In this document: piece after piece, positions 1 to 14,100 of the stretch
Position numbering within the stretch: position 1 is the first letter of the stretch
Layout: each line of letters opens with the position of its first letter
Assembly (NCBI GenBank): GCA_001792895.1
Contig: MARA01000001.1
Location: 1 to 64,000, forward strand
DNA from: Lentinus brumalis
Lineage: Eukaryota > Basidiomycota > Agaricomycetes > Polyporales > Polyporaceae
Length of the DNA stretch: 64,000 nucleotides
Direction: 5' to 3'
The notes under the pieces: generated by a model
Databases searched by the model: none
The model's input: the letters and a program-made list of their open reading frames with translations, nothing else
Told to the model about the DNA's origin: nothing
Made by a program: the position numbers and the translations under genes

Positions 1-2184
1 GCGATGAGGATCCGGACGAGTTGACCAGCGACGGTACGTGTGCCTGTCTCTGTGTTTAGTCACATACTCAGTCTCATATTGCAGAGTCGGCGAGTCTCAT
101 CCTTCGCCAGGGTCGTCCACGGCGGCCTCGTCGGTCCAGCAAGGCACCTCAGACAAGCAGCCGCCATGTAAGTTGACTCTCCATCTCACAGATTCACAGC
201 TTATGTCCTTGTGTTTACAGGCTACACGCGCGTTCTGGCTGCCTTCTCGCAAGAGTACCTTGCAGAAGTGCTTCGCAGATACGAGACTGTCGCAGAGACG
301 ACGCAGCTCCAGCTTCCAGGTCTGGACAGCGAGGTGGATACCTTCCTCAAGAGATGGCACGGCGAGAGCCGAGCAATGTGAATGTGCAGTTCGCGCGATC
401 GGTCTCTCGTATGTGGCGAGTGCATCGGGTTCGGCAGAGCACTGCTGCCCTGTTCGAGCTCAACATTGCCCTCGACCGCCGTCGTCTCATGCTGTGCAAC
501 GCCGCTGCGTGGACGTGGCTCACGGTGCATGTCGTGGATGCTGCTACAGCAATGGCCGGGCAGCTCGTCCGCGACCGCCGCTCGTACTCTGATTCCTCGG
601 ATTGGCTGGAACGCCTCGTACGTGAGATTTTTCTCATCGTGCGGTCAAGGAAGCCGGGGCAAGTCTCAAGCAAGCAATTCCTTCCTGACCTGGATATTGC
701 ACCCACCGTCGCTCGCGTCCGAGGGAAACAAGTATCTCTCCGCGACACCACATCTGCTGTGATCGATGCACTGGTGCAAGTTCTAGAGACCTGGCTCAAC
801 TTCCCTCCCGGACACAACTCTTCGCCGCTTATTTTGTCATCCATATCCTCCACATCGTACAGAACGAGGATGCGTTGCTCTTGCCACCGATCTGGTATGC
901 GCATCAGGAAGTCATGACGCAGGTACTTGGACGTCGCGGAGTTAAGTCAACGGCTCTGACCCCGAGGATCTTCAACCCTTCATCGTCGCTCTTCGCTCCC
1001 ACCTATCGCATCCACAGCATCCCATGAGGCTGAGCTACTGCGCCAGATTTCCTCCGCACGATCTCGATGCATCCCCAGTCTTCAGGCGGTGTCTTCGTCG
1101 CTTATTTCGTTGTTACCGCCTCCGCAGAATGACCGTTCGTCGACGACATCATCTGCTCCGTCCAACACCCACTCATCCCCGACCGCACCCTCTGCGACAG
1201 CCCAACCTCGTCGTGTGAAACTCGGATTCCACGCAATCCTCGTCCTCCCGTCAAGACGACCGGCCTCCCACCCTCATTCAGTTCATGCGCATGCCATGGT
1301 GGTCGTGCGGGAACCCTCCAGGGAGTCGTTCTCAGTGGTGCAAACAAAGATAGCGTCGAATCTCGACCGCTTCCTGCCCTTTCGCGAACATGGCCTCTCT
1401 CGCCGGAAGGTGCAAGGTGTAGGAGGCGCGTTCCATCCTGCCATCATGGATCTCCCGGGCGGCTTTGCTAGCTGTGTCCTCACCCGTACACACCTATTCA
1501 ACTCACGTCTACTTCTGGAGCTCCGGTCGTCGAGTCATTACCGCAGTCTAGCTGAGTGGAAGCAGACTTTGCTCGACCACGGTTTCCAGGAGCCGAGTCC
1601 AGACGACAAGGAACAGAAGACGGCGATTGCTTCCCTCACTCCTATCCTGAACATGTCCTCGTACGGACAGCCTCAGTGCCGTCGATTCAAAGCCGTGCTG
1701 AAGGATCCGGTGAAGTACTTCCAGCAGGAGCAGCAGTTCCGCGACCTCTGGGCCCGGGTGCAAGCAACCAACTGACGACCCTGAGTTGAAGAAGATTCCG
1801 TTTCTCCGCTTCCTCAAATGGACACAGTCGACGGTCAACAGCCAGAAGGTCTTCCCCATGCTAGGCAACCTCACCGGATATCTGCTCTCAGCCGACTTCG
1901 TCTATGCTGGTCGCGTTGCACGACCTTCTGTGGAGGAGATTGGCAGAGTGATAGCCCGGATGGGGTTGGGCTCTTTGCGGGGACTCATTGCTCTCGGTCA
2001 CCCTCTTACAATGGATTCAAGCGCAGAACAAGTCGTGGACGCCTTCAAGTACGTGCATGATGAACTGGAGAAGGCTTTCACAGCAGAGGAGCGAGAGTGG
2101 ATGATGTTCGACCCAATCATGGTAGAGCACACGCTATGTAAGTATAACCGCGTATTGGGCCCGGCGGGGGCAGTGATTAGTTAG
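1..2184 (+). pseudogene. hypothetical multi-exon gene, 3' part, probably broken
   Basis: I do not recognise this protein. The window opens inside the gene. Plausible short introns are visible (gtacgtgtg...ttgcag from about 34 to 83; gtaagttg...ttacag from about 169 to 220). Coding-quality stretches follow in different frames: 220-380, then 366-830 in another frame, then about 830-1030 in a third, then 1440-1775 and 1786-2184. Some changes may be unrecognised introns. The jump near 360-380 (Arg-Trp-His-Gly-Glu continuing in the next frame) has no splice sites and looks like an indel. The last block is rich in helix-forming residues and ends at a stop at 2184. No known domain is visible. Called a pseudogene with modest confidence; it could be a real gene whose sequence carries base errors. 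Confidence 0.4.
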
Positions 2185-2332
2185 GTTACATAAGTATTCT
2201 TCTGGTAGTTGTACCCATATGTACGCTCGATGCGGGAACAAGTGTAGTACCTCCCTGTGGCAATAACCATTAGATGCAGACTTCTACAGGCGTACATGTC
2301 CAAGCAATGCACTTGCTCTAAATCCACGCAAT

Positions 2333-3685
2333 CTACTGGGCAGGACCCTCGGAGAGCGCAGAACGTTCTTGAGAAGGTCCCCCGGTGATGGTCAGACGAC
2401 GCATTGCCTTCTGAGGCGGCTCCGAGGGCCCTTCTTCCTCCTCGTCACTGTCCTGCTTCCCATAGTCGGCCTTGCGTTTGATCTTCTTCAACGGCGAGAC
2501 CGCCCTACGGGTGATAGCACGGATAGATGCGATATTATAATCCTGCATAATAATGTGAGTTCGCAATGTTTAAGTTCTGACAAGGTGTTGGAGGCTCACC
2601 CGCTGTACCTCGCTACTGAGCAGACAGATGGAGCGCAGCTTCGGAAGGAAGACATACTCGTGCCGTCCAACTTTGGCAAGATGTACGGCAAACCGCACCT
2701 GCACCATGTTGCTCGGACAGAAGATCTCAGGAGCCGTGCGCTCAACCCGCTCGCTGGTGCTTGAGCGCTCCGCAAACTGAGGCCTGGGATCATTATGATC
2801 AGTGCCTTGTTGCGTACAATCAGAACTAGAAAAACTTACGCGGCAGAGGCAGGCATGCGCTGCCAGTAGAAGACCGCGTTGTCGAGGGTATGAACCTCAG
2901 TTAGCAGTAGAGGACGGAGAATGTTGAGCGGGTCTATGACTTCGGCCATATCCGGATGGATGTCGTCAGCAGCCTGGTTGCCGGGCGTGAGATAGCGGCT
3001 ACTGAAAGTCAATGTGAGGTCGCCCTCGGCTTCTCCGGGCATCCAAGTTCTCAACTGACAACCACGCTGCTGGACCTTCCCCTTCGCATGTTGGTACAAA
3101 GTACTCAGACCACGAACCGCTTTCTCGAACATCTCGCTGCCAAGACCCGTCAAGGTCACTGACTGCTTAAGACTGAGAAGGTTGCCGGGGTTCGGGTTGC
3201 GGGGAATTCTACAGGTGTGTATTTCGTTTGGGATAGGGAGCAGAGTGGATAGAAGGAAGAGCTTACTGGAAGCGGCGAATTGGTGGCAGAGTGCAGTCCC
3301 ACAAGTACCCTTGAACGTTGAAGGTGCATTCCTCTCCGACGTCGGAGACCGGACGATCTTCATCATGGTCGACCAGCACCAGCATCGGAGGTTTGCGCAG
3401 CTCAAACAGACGTATGCAAGAGTCAAAGTCAAAGTCCTAACACTTCCTGTCAGCTGCATCCCACATCTATCTCACAACAATCCTACGTACCTCGCCGATG
3501 CTGGAAAGTTCACTTTGGGTCTCGTCCCTGCCAACACAGGTACGCATCTCCTTCTCGAGCATCTCTCCTACTCTACCATTGGCTTGTGTGTAATACTGGC
3601 AGATGATTGCATACTCACGATACTTGTCAGAATCTGTGCGAAGCTGCGAAAGAAGAGGCCCGCAGAAGGAGGACACAGTACTCAT
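2333..3685 (-). CDS. hypothetical protein, at least five exons
   Basis: The start is the ATG at 3685 (MSTVSSFCGPLLSQL), followed by an intron with GTGAGT and a short exon. Next comes a well-conserved-looking exon around 3295-3440 (it contains KPPMLVLVDHDED) that ends in CTTCCAG/gtaagc. The exon at about 2840-3225 contains NPGNLLSLKQSVTLTGLG and ends near LDNAVFYWQRMPASAA. A further exon at 2590-2785 contains VQVRFAVHLAKVGRHEY. The last exon, 2333-2545, encodes a Lys/Arg and Asp/Glu-rich tail (KKIKRKADYG, DSDEEEEG) that looks like a nuclear localisation and acidic segment. I do not know the family. The basic/acidic tail suggests a nuclear protein, by inference only. The gene points away from the Lys-rich gene starting at 4451, so the two may share the 3.7-4.4 kb promoter region. 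Confidence 0.6.
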
Positions 3686-3689
3686 GACG

Positions 3690-4450
3690 ACAGTGAAGAC
3701 ACGGGAGACTTGGACTGCAACGCGGGGTGGGCTGGCAGGAAGTGGAATGGGGGTGTCTGATTGCAGAGTTCAGGATCACAAGGTACTTGTGACAGCCTCT
3801 TCATGCTCTTCGGAACCATGCTCTTGCTCTTCCGAAACACCCCGTCCCCAAACAAAATCAACTGACCACTTGGAACGTTCCAGGTCTTGTCATGCAGAGG
3901 CTAGACAATTTTTTGCTGCCGGAAGCCCGTTCGCCGGTGATTTGAAGAATATGCAGCCGATTCGCTTGTGTAGTTGCGACCTGCCACGCCTGCTCAAGTG
4001 GCAGACACATCTGCTTCCTATGACCATACTTTCCTCATTTCATCCCTATTTATTACACTCAAACAAACGCATTTTTCTAACGCAATCTCATGCATCTAGC
4101 ATTGGGTGCGGGAGATGTATCCAGCTGTATAAAACTTGGGAATGCTGCTGGGCGTCCTGATAGCAACTAGCGAAATCAAGCGAGCCATCACCACACGATA
4201 TCTGCGCAACCCCAACTCTCTGCCGTTCGGAAGTCTCCTCCGGGATAACACGAGCATGGCTCTCAGAAATGCATAAATACCCCCGCGCCGTTCCCTATCC
4301 TCCAGAGTTCGATCTCCCTTCGCACTCTTCGTCCGCACCTCACTCTTTGCTCATCCGTGCTGTCTGTCCCCCATCCTCCAACCTCTCCAACTTCCTCTCT
4401 TGTCGCACTCTTCTACTCCCTCCAATCCTCGCTACTCTTCTCACTTCCAC
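3690..4450. promoter_or_regulatory. divergent intergenic region with TATA-like box
   Basis: This gap separates the minus-strand gene ending at 3685 from the plus-strand ATG at 4451. A TATA-like gcataaatac lies at 4271-4280, about 170 bases before the ATG. It is followed by a pyrimidine-rich stretch (4300-4450) typical of fungal core promoters and leaders. No other coding sequence is convincing here. Confidence 0.45.
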
Positions 4451-7400
4451 ATGGCTCCCCGCAAGAACACCACCAAGGCGTAAGTGCCCTGCCAGCATAC
4501 TTCTACTTTGTCTGCCGACTGACATATGCTTCTCCTAGTACTGCCAAGGTCACTCCTCCTCCGAAGACGCATTCCAAGGCAGCCAAGTCCACGCCTGCCA
4601 AAGTCACCCCGAGGATGAGTACCACCGGAAGTCGCACCACTGCTGCCAAAAAAGCTGCCACCGCCAAGGCCGCCAAAGTGTACGTTCATTCATCTTTGTC
4701 TGTTGTGACCACACTTATCTTTTGTCTTCAGCGTTGAGGCCCCCAAGGCTGTTCGTGGTGGAGGACGTAAGAAAGCAATCAGGTGAGTCATCCTTAGCAA
4801 TCTCTATCACATTGCTCTAAGTGCAGGTAGTCCGGAGTACATCGACAGCGAGGCTGAGGAGGCTGAAGAGGACGATAACGAGGATGCCGAAGAGGCCGGC
4901 GGAGAGGATGAGGAGAGTATGGAAGAGCGCACTGCAGAGGATCTTGGGTGAGTTCATCCATGTCTCATACTTTGCCATGTCATTCTTATCCAGGGTGATG
5001 TTCAGCAGTGACGAGGAACGCTCTGTTGCGGGCTCTGATGACGAGGAGTATGCGGATGTCCGCAACGAGGTAGAGATTACGCCCAAAGTTGGGTACGTCT
5101 GCTCAGATAGCAGTGTGGTACTACATGGCCGCTGACCCTATAAATAGGCGTTCTCTGAAGAAGGGAGAAGTCCCCGTCAGCCAAGGCTCCCCCTCTCCCA
5201 AGTACGTACACTGCACAACTTGGTTATGAGAATGACTGTTCACATACCATCATCGTACAGCAAACGCAAGACCGCTCCGGCCAAGGTCGCTCCGGCGAAG
5301 GTCATCAAGGCCGCTGCGACCAAAGGTTCTCTTGTGAAAAACCGTGTTCCGACCCCTGCCAAACGGGGCAAGCGTGGGAAGGAGTATGTGATGTTGTCCT
5401 GATGCGTCCACACATATCTTATGTTACTCTAGGGAGGACTCCGATGACGCTCTTGACGAGAGGTAGGTACCCCGCTTATTCCTTCTCTGTCGCCAATCTG
5501 ACTTGTTCTTAGTGCATCCCCGACCAAGAAGACTCGTACTGGGTCAGTTTCCTTTGCTGTTGCTGATTTTCAATCCTGATTGTTCTGCAGAACCGTTCCA
5601 GATCCAGTGGAGGCCTCTGATGAGGAAGATGATGTTGTTATGTTGGACTCTCCTCCTCCCGGAAGGCAGGCAGATCGGTGCGTAATATGTTATGCTTTCT
5701 CTGTGTGGATGTGTACTCATGTCTTGTCTAGGCCTAGTTCGGCCAAGTCTACTCCCAAGACGCTCCCTCTTCCTCGCCGCCAGACCATCAAGGCGGCGGC
5801 TGAGAGAGCTGCAGCTCAGAAGGCCAGTTCGAAGAGTCCGACAAAGGCTGCGGTGGGCAAAGGAAAGGTCACCCGCAAGGCTAACCCCCCGAGTGAGTAG
5901 TTATGTGTTTTAACTGTGTCCGTAACCTTACATTGTCTGCAGTTCTAGCGACAACTTCTTCAACCCGGGGGAGGAGGAGATTGATGAGGAGGAGTAATGC
6001 AACCCTATCCCAACTTTGACTCGTCTCTTATAAGCCTTTGCTCTCTCTTCCTATAGTATCAAACGGCAGACTCGCCTGTTCAAAGGTCACTTCAATTCTG
6101 CCCCTGTGATGTTGGAGGATGATGTAGAGGATATCCGGGAGACGTACGTCTGTTCAATCAATTTGTTACACACCTCTCATTGAAACATTCAATGTCAGTA
6201 TCAGCGACATCAAGATCAAGCAGGAGAGGGAGCCACGAACACCTCGGGCTTCCAAGATCAAGGACGTTCAGTTCAAGAAGTGAGTACCGTTTGCATTGAG
6301 CTCAGGGCCATGCTGATTGGCATACCAGGGACGTGGACATGGAGGTGGACCCCGAACCTTCCTCGTCCTCAGATGTGTCTCCGGAGATATCAGACATCTA
6401 TCTCCAGAATCTTCTGGAGATGAACATCCACGACAAGGGCAAGGATTGCTCTGTTGGGGTTCTTGACTACAGCACTCCTGACTCCATTGACCCGGTCCTT
6501 CTTCCGACGTACTCTGCTCTTCCTCGGGTGCAGTAAGTACTGTTGTGACTATAGCTAAGCATCACATTGAAGCTGACGGTGCTCTCCACAGACCGTGTGA
6601 GGCAGACTTTGCGAACAACCCCATCATGACGGTTTCTCCCCAAGCTGGGATATTCAGTGAAGATGCATACGACATCTGTCGGCAGTGAGCAGTACTCTTT
6701 TGTCTTTGCTGTTCCCTCTGGTAACGTTGTATGCTTCTCCAGGTCCGTACTGCGGGTCATGCTCTATGCCGGTGGACGTGCCAATCCAGAGGACGATCCC
6801 TTTGTGATCAACCCTGCTCGATATGACCCTGCAGATGCCATGCCGTACACCTTTCCCGGAGCTAAGGCAACAGTGCTCTGTGCAAAAAATGCCAGTGATG
6901 TGGCCCCTCCCGTCTTATCTGCGTTGACGTGGTTATTGTTCTTGACTGCAACATTGTTCACTGGACCAATGTGTACGGTCAAGACAAGCTTACTAAGCAG
7001 CTTGTGGGGGTCCCGATGCGCGGGGAGCACGAGCGTGCAACTGCTTTCTTCGGCACCGTGTTTGGTCACAACAAGCTGGGGATGACCTCCTATAGTATTG
7101 GCCAGAAGGAGGCGGCTGGCATTGCCTATCGCAGTGTCGTCTTCAACGCAGCGACACCTAGCACACCAAAGAAACCGGGTACGTGGTTATATTCTACAAA
7201 TGAATCCTTGCTAAGATCGTGTTCCAGTCGCAAACATCAAAGGACTGGGGTTTACTCCAAGGGGTCCTCGCACGCCTGCAGCTCCCCGCATGAATGCTAC
7301 CCCCACTCGTTCCCTCCTGGATATGCGCGACAAGACCGCCTGGGCTCATACCGATGACAGTGAGTTTACTTTCAATTATCTCTGATACGCAACAAGCAAT

Positions 7401-7655
7401 GACAAACTCGCAGTTGGGCTGTGGGATGCACGGGAGTACTTCTGTGCAAACAAACCGGATTTGCTCGTTTACCGGCATGAGGATCTTACTTCTCTTCCAC
7501 GCTTGTCCCAGGAGTTGCAGTCTGGTGACATTGCGCTTGTCTACTATTCCGCTTCCACGTACCAGACCACCTCCACCTCCTACTACTCCGCCAAGCACGT
7601 CATGTCCCACAACCTTTACGGTGTTGCCCTCCTTGCCCGTCGCAATGATGTCTGA
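4451..7655 (+). CDS. Lys/Ala-rich chromatin-like protein with unknown globular C-terminus
   Basis: The ATG at 4451 begins MAPRKNTTKA, then an intron (gtaagt at 4480). Many small exons follow. The N-terminal third is made of Lys-Ala-Pro-Thr repeats resembling a linker-histone tail (AKVTPPPKTHSKAAKS). Acidic Glu/Asp blocks (EAEEAEEDDNEDAEE), more basic blocks and GRP-like segments come next. From about 6330 a globular region starts (NLLEMNIHDKGKD; PVLLPTYSALPRVQ; then IVLDCNIVHWTNVYGQ and FFGTVFGHNKLGM) and ends LLARRNDV at 7655. I do not recognise the C-terminal domain. A nuclear, nucleic-acid-binding protein is a composition-based inference. Near 6900-6913 the reading frame jumps by one base inside a gcccctccc run with no intron signals, so either the gene or the sequence is damaged there. 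Confidence 0.6.
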
Positions 7656-8060
7656 GTAATAGTGTTGTACGCTTATCCCCTTCTTCAAAATCTCCCCTCC
7701 GCTTTGCATCAATCAATGGTAGTTCGATAATCTGTAGTTGCGCCCTCCCATGTATATGGCTATACTTGGAATATACCCGTATACTGCATTCTGTTGCGTG
7801 ACTTGGAACAGGAAATACAACTAGGGACTTAGCATAAGTTCAAATGCGGTCACACCATTGCACGTGACATCAACCGCAACATGCTAGACGCGCAGAAAGT
7901 TCAACATGGGCGCTCATAGGCAATTCCAACTTCAACTCCAACCACCAGATGCAACTCACACTGTTGTACCGCCCTACCAGCCTGCCGCTACTTTGCCACT
8001 GGATTCTTATCCCCTGGCTTCTATCATATGTCTTGCTGTATGCAGGACTTGTCTCCAGTG
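7656..8060. other. 3' flank of Lys-rich gene and 5' flank of Helitron ORF
   Basis: No complete gene is seen. A short open stretch from about 7920 (QPPDATHTVVPPYQPAATLP in one frame) looks coding-like. It may be a first exon joined to the frame that becomes the Helitron ORF, or the remains of a host gene. I could not place the Helitron 5' TC terminus. Confidence 0.3.
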
Positions 8061-8148
8061 AGAGCTATGCTGCTGGAAGACACGCCCTGAGCTCGCATTC
8101 GAGCAGGGTTGCCTTCCGTTTGGAGGACCAATCTGGTACGCTAGCACT

Positions 8149-11100
8149 TTGTACCATGCCGTTCTCCACCCATACTTATTGCTCTTATCAGAACTCCAAC
8201 TGCTGGTCACAAGACCTTCAGGCAGGTTTGGCATAGACGTGTCATCCGCGCTTGCCAGACCTAGGGTTACGTCAGACACCCTTTTAGAAAGTTCTGAGTC
8301 CCTTGTGGGCAGGGTTCTGGGAGGCACCCTCGGTGCAAGCCTCCCGTTTGTCTGTCAACACGTCGGCATGGTGGAGGAGTCTACAGACTCTGCCGCTGCG
8401 CCTGATGTTGTTTTGTCCTTGCATGAAATTGGCAATGTTGCGTCTTGTAGAACACTATCGCATAGCCTTCTGAGCACCATGCAGCGAGTGCGGAAGCGTA
8501 TATGCATGGCCAAATGGGCACAGATAAGATCTATGTATGCATCCCATGACCATGGTCCAGAGCTCCGTCGTTTGATATGTCCGCAGCAGTACCGTAATCC
8601 CTTGCACCGAGCGAGCACATCCCAGGATCACATATCGCTGACCTCTATTGAACCTCCTGCATGTTTTGGTGGTGCCAAGTTTCCTCGACGACCTCAACAG
8701 GAAGGACCTTCTCATACCCGTATTTGGTCAGGCAAAGATGTCACTCCGTATGTTCTACAAGGAGATGTGCAACCTGAGTGCAACTATCGGTTTTTGTCAT
8801 ATGCACCGCTTTCTATTCTGTCAGACAAATCAATCATTGCAGCGGATATTCCTATACATGAGTTTGTCCGTAAGATGAGTAGATCGGTGCTGTTGGACTT
8901 TGCTCTGAAACATTCAATGACCAATGTTACGGTTCGTCACAACAAGTCTACTATCATAGAACACATACAGTCACATGAGTGTGTGAGTTGCCCAAAATTT
9001 GCATCGACATTTGCCCAGGTTTCTCTTCCACAGTCTAACAAAGCTCGAAAGAGGGCTAGTCGCGCAAAGTGTATGACCAAGGCTATCAACTTCCCTCCTT
9101 CTCCTCTTGATGAGAACCTCACAGATGCTACGGTACGAGGGTTTGCAGAAGATATTCAAATCTGTAATTTCATTGAATCTGCATGCGCTGTTTGCGGTCT
9201 ACTGTCTTACAAGTCTGAGATGTCAAGGCTTGCAGATGCCAATATTGACAGTACCCTGTTGATCCCGGACACTCCAGTGACAAGGGCTGAACGACAAACT
9301 GTTACAGATCCCATAAAGCCTCTCTCTGGCCCCGTTCTTCTGCCTCAATGTGATGATGTATGCAAGACCTGCTTAGAAGAGCTGAGTGAAGGGAAAATGC
9401 CTCCTGACGGTCTTGCGAATGGTTTGTGGATTGGAGAGGTTCCGCCCGTGCTTCAGAATCTCAGTTGGACAGAGAAGATGCTGATATCACGCGTGAAGCA
9501 CAATATATGCACCGTAAAAGTTCATGTCTCCGGAATGTCCAAGATGAAGGCTAATGTTGTCAGTCACTCTTTGCCAATGCCCAAGATATATCACGCGTTG
9601 CCTCCGCCTCGTGATGACTTGGATGAAGTCCTAGCATTTATGTACATTGGGCCCAATGTTCCAACATATAAAGAGTTCAAGAGGACTCCGATGCTGGTGA
9701 GGCGTAACAAGGTTAAGGAGGCCCTCGAGTGGCTGAAGCTCAACCATGAGGACTATGCAGACTTGGATATTTCATATGAGAACCTAGACGCATATCCAGA
9801 GGATGAGCCCCCTGTTGTAGTAAACTACACTATGAGCATGGCCACAAACAAGGACTCGGAGTCGACAGCTGTAAATGACACTGAAGAGGATGAGGGTGTA
9901 GAAGATGGTGACTGTCCATTTGTAGTCCATGGTCTTACAGGCACATATCTGGAACATCTTGGCAAAGTGCGGCCCTATGAGATTACTGCGCGAGCTGTGG
10001 AACATTTCAAATCTCAAGGAAAAGCTCTCGGTATAGGACAGGCAAAGCAACCAGAAAGTATATACGACAACCCCCAACTCTACCCACAGATGTTTCCATG
10101 GCTCTTCCCCTATGGATATGGTGGACTTAGAAACTCCCGGATCCAGAAACCTGTCAGCGAGGAGAGGCGCAAGCAGCAGTTGCTCATGTATCATGACAAG
10201 AGGTTTCAGCTCGAGCCACTATTCCCCCTAGTTGCCCTCAATCACGAACAGATCAAAAAGTCAGCTACTGCTGGATACTTACTAGCTGACCGTAACAAGT
10301 TTAATGAGATAGCCAGTCGTATATTGAGCATCAGTTCCAGCACGCTGACTGCACTCATAGAACGACTGAAGGAAGGTCCTGTTAAGCCTGAAACGGAGTC
10401 TGAGAAGGCTTGCTTCAAAGTGCTCAATGACCTTGATCATGTAAACCACAAGGTTCAGGGATCCATCACGAGCAAGAAGTACATGCGAAATGAAATATGG
10501 TCATTGGTTTCCTACCTTGGAGCACCATCTTGGTTCATAACCTTCGCGCCTGCAGATGTCAAACACCCACTGGCACTGTACATGGCTGACACTGATCAGA
10601 CGTTCGTCCCAAGGTTCCGAGACCAAGATGAGAGACTGCGCCTGATAGCAAACAATCCTGTGGCGGGTGCTAGATTCTTCAAGGTTATGGTTGACTTGTT
10701 CATTAAACATGTCCTCGGTGTAGGTTTGGACCGACCTGGAATCTATGGTGATACTGCCGGGTACTACGGGACTGTTGAGCAACAGGGAAGACTGACACTT
10801 CATCTTCACATGCTGGTATGGATTAAATGTGCACTGACTCCACAAGAAGTACGAGATCGCATCATGGATCCAGACTCGGACTTCCAACAGAAGATGGTGG
10901 AGTATTTGGAAAGTGTGCACAAGGGTGAATTCTTAGATGGAGATATGGAGTCTGTAACAAATAGGATTGCAAGTCAGAAGGCAAAAGACCCTTTCCGGGT
11001 ACCCCCAACAGATACCTTGCCAAAAATTCCTCCAAAGAAATGTGACCACGAGGAAGACACGGACTGCCCCAAATGTCAGACCTACCGTGCATGGTGGACG

Positions 11101-14100
11101 AAATACATAGAAGAAGTTGATGAGATCTTATATCTGTCCAATGTTCACAAATGCACAACAAGGAGCAAGAATAGCAAGACCCCTAAGGGTGCTCAGAATA
11201 GCGGTATGCAAGAGTCTGACAACCGAGGATGCACAGACCCGATCACCAAGCTCTGCAAGGCCCGCTTTCCCCGAGACACATTCAAGGAGACCACAGTTGA
11301 TCCAGAGTCAGGAGCTTTGATCTTGAAGAAAGGTGAGGCATGGCTTAATACGTTCACTCCCGCAGTCTCATATCTGCTACGCTGCAACCACGACGTCACT
11401 AGCCTTATGTCTGGAACTGCGATCAAGTCCGTGATTGCCTACGTTGCGGATTACATCACAAAGACTCCATTGAAGACCCACGTCATGTTTCAGTCAGTGC
11501 AAAAGGTGTTTGAAAGAAACACGGAGCTTCTCTCCAGTGACAAGTCTAGAGCTGATAAGGCGAGAAGTATGATGACAAAGATGGTGAATTCCCTCACTGC
11601 TGCTTCCGAGATTGGAGGACCGATGGCAGCCATGTACTTGCTGAAGCATCCTGACCACTACACCGGGCATAAGTTCAGAGCATGTTACTGGAGAGGTTAT
11701 GTCTTAGAAGTCATGCGATCTTGGAATGACTCAAAGAATATTGCAGAAGATGGCAAGTCTACGGTTGTAGTCTCCTTGGATGAGCAGTCAAAGAATGGCA
11801 AAAAGCGGATTGTCCCCATCTCACCTGTTCTCGATTACATGTGGAGACCTGCTGAATATGAGGATGTTTGCGTCTATGATTGGATTAGACTGAACCACAA
11901 GAAGCCCATGTCAGCTGCTCGCCGTAAACATGCAAAGCCTCAGAAATATGTGGCGCCTGATGACAATAGTGACTTTGAGAATGACTATGCCGTTGACGAG
12001 ACCATTCCACATCTTCATACTGCATATGATGACTATGACGGTGATGAGCCACAACCAGCTGTTGATACTGATGACGAGGAGGAGCAGACATGTATGGGAG
12101 GCCGTCCGATATATGCAGAAGAGGAAGAGGAATCTGAGGATGAACTGCTGCTGACAACCAAGGCCGCTGAGAAATTTGAGAAGGAAGTGGTTGAGGCAGA
12201 GATAATCCAGGCTAAAGTAGCTCCTCCCCCAAAGCGCGGCCCTAAGTACCACACATTTATGGCCAATCATCCTCAGGCAAGTACACATGAAGTACGAATG
12301 ATGGATGAGTTCGAAGGGTTTGTTCCAAACTTTATTGGAGGACCTCTGCCCCGCAAGGATGCAGGCAGCCGTGAGGAGTATTGCATGACAATGTTAACAT
12401 TGTTCAAACCCTGGAGGTCTGGTAGAGACTTACGACTAGATGAGAACACTATGTGGAATGACGTGTTCGATACTTATAAATTCTCAGAAAGACAAACACA
12501 GATCATGAAGTTCTTCCACATCAAGTATGAGTGCAACGATGCTCGAGATGACTATTCTGCTATGCGAAGGCAGACTGGTAAAGGTGGGAACAATCCTCTC
12601 TATATGAGCGACCGGGAATTAGACGATGCGGAGATGGAGGGCTATATCTTTGACGGAGAGGCAATAGCCGGGGACAGAGAGAATGAGCTTCTAAACTCTA
12701 CTGACTGGAACTCTCTAAGCCCCGGGGAATTGACCCGCTTGACCCGCATGCAGACTGCTGAGAATATCATGAAGACTTCAGGATGGTTAGATCCTATGGC
12801 TGCCCCCCTACCGTCGACATCGACATCTACTCTGCCAAGGGTAACTTCAGATGAAGACTGTACATCTACAGAGTGGAAAGAATTACTTGGTACTATGCGT
12901 CAAGATATCTTGGATGCTCGTGACACAGAGGCAAGTCAGAAAAAGCAACCTACTGCCAGCCAGCTGCCCGTGAATGATGAGCCCAATGATGTGAAGTTGG
13001 TGGACAAGCAGTACTTTATGCGTAAAGCGTTCGAGGTCACCGATCCAGCAGCAAAGGCACTTATAGATAATACCGTTGACTTGTTCAGCCTCAACGAGGA
13101 TCAGGAGAGAGCATTCCGCATAGTAGCAAACCATGCTATTCAGTCTTGTGGGGAGCATCTCAAAATGTATCTGGGCGGTATGGCTGGAACCGGGAAATCT
13201 CAGGTCATCAAGGCTCTCACTCACTTCTTTGCAGAAAGAAAAGAAAGTTACAGGTTCATGTGCCTGGCACCTACCGGATCTGCGGCCTCACTGATTGGAG
13301 GATCAACCTATCATTCTATGCTGGGATTCCGGAGTAAAGATTCTTCAGAATCACTGGCTGGGCTTATGCAAGTGCGAGCCAAGCTTCAGAATGTCGAGTA
13401 CATCTTCATGGATGAAGTGAGCATGCTTGACTGCCATAGTCTGTACAAGATTTGTGCCAAGATGTGTGCAGCTCTGAAGAATGACGGTGTGCCTTTTGGT
13501 GGAATCAACATGATCTTCGCGGGTGACTTTGCCCAGCTTCCCCCATCGATGAATGGCAAGCCTTTGTACGCACATGATGTTGGACGCGTCATTCACCGCA
13601 CCCATGCCCATGCAACACAAAAGGCATCTATCGGCAAGGCAGTCTGGCATCAATTCACTACAGTCGTAATTCTCCGAGAGAATATGAGACAACGGTCCCA
13701 AACTCCCGAGGATGCAAAGCTCAGAACTGCTTTAGAGAACTTGCGGTATAGAGCATGTACGGATGAGGACATTAAGCTGATACAGTCAAGGGTTGCCGGT
13801 CCAGGCAAGGAAAGACCGAAGTTGAATCAACCTCGTTTCAGAAATGTCTCCGTTATAACATCGTGGAATTCTTATCGGGACAAGATAAATGAACTAGGCT
13901 GTGAAAGGTTCGCAAAAGAGAATGGCCAAGTGCTGCAGACGTTCTATTCCCGAGACAAACTTGGATCAGAAACTGATAGCAGCGACATGCCCAAGAGACA
14001 GCGGCAGAACAAGGTGAACCCAAAGCGGGCAACAAACATTGTCAACACTGAACTGCAGGCACTCTTATGGGACCTCTCTCCTGAACTGACCGAACATCAT

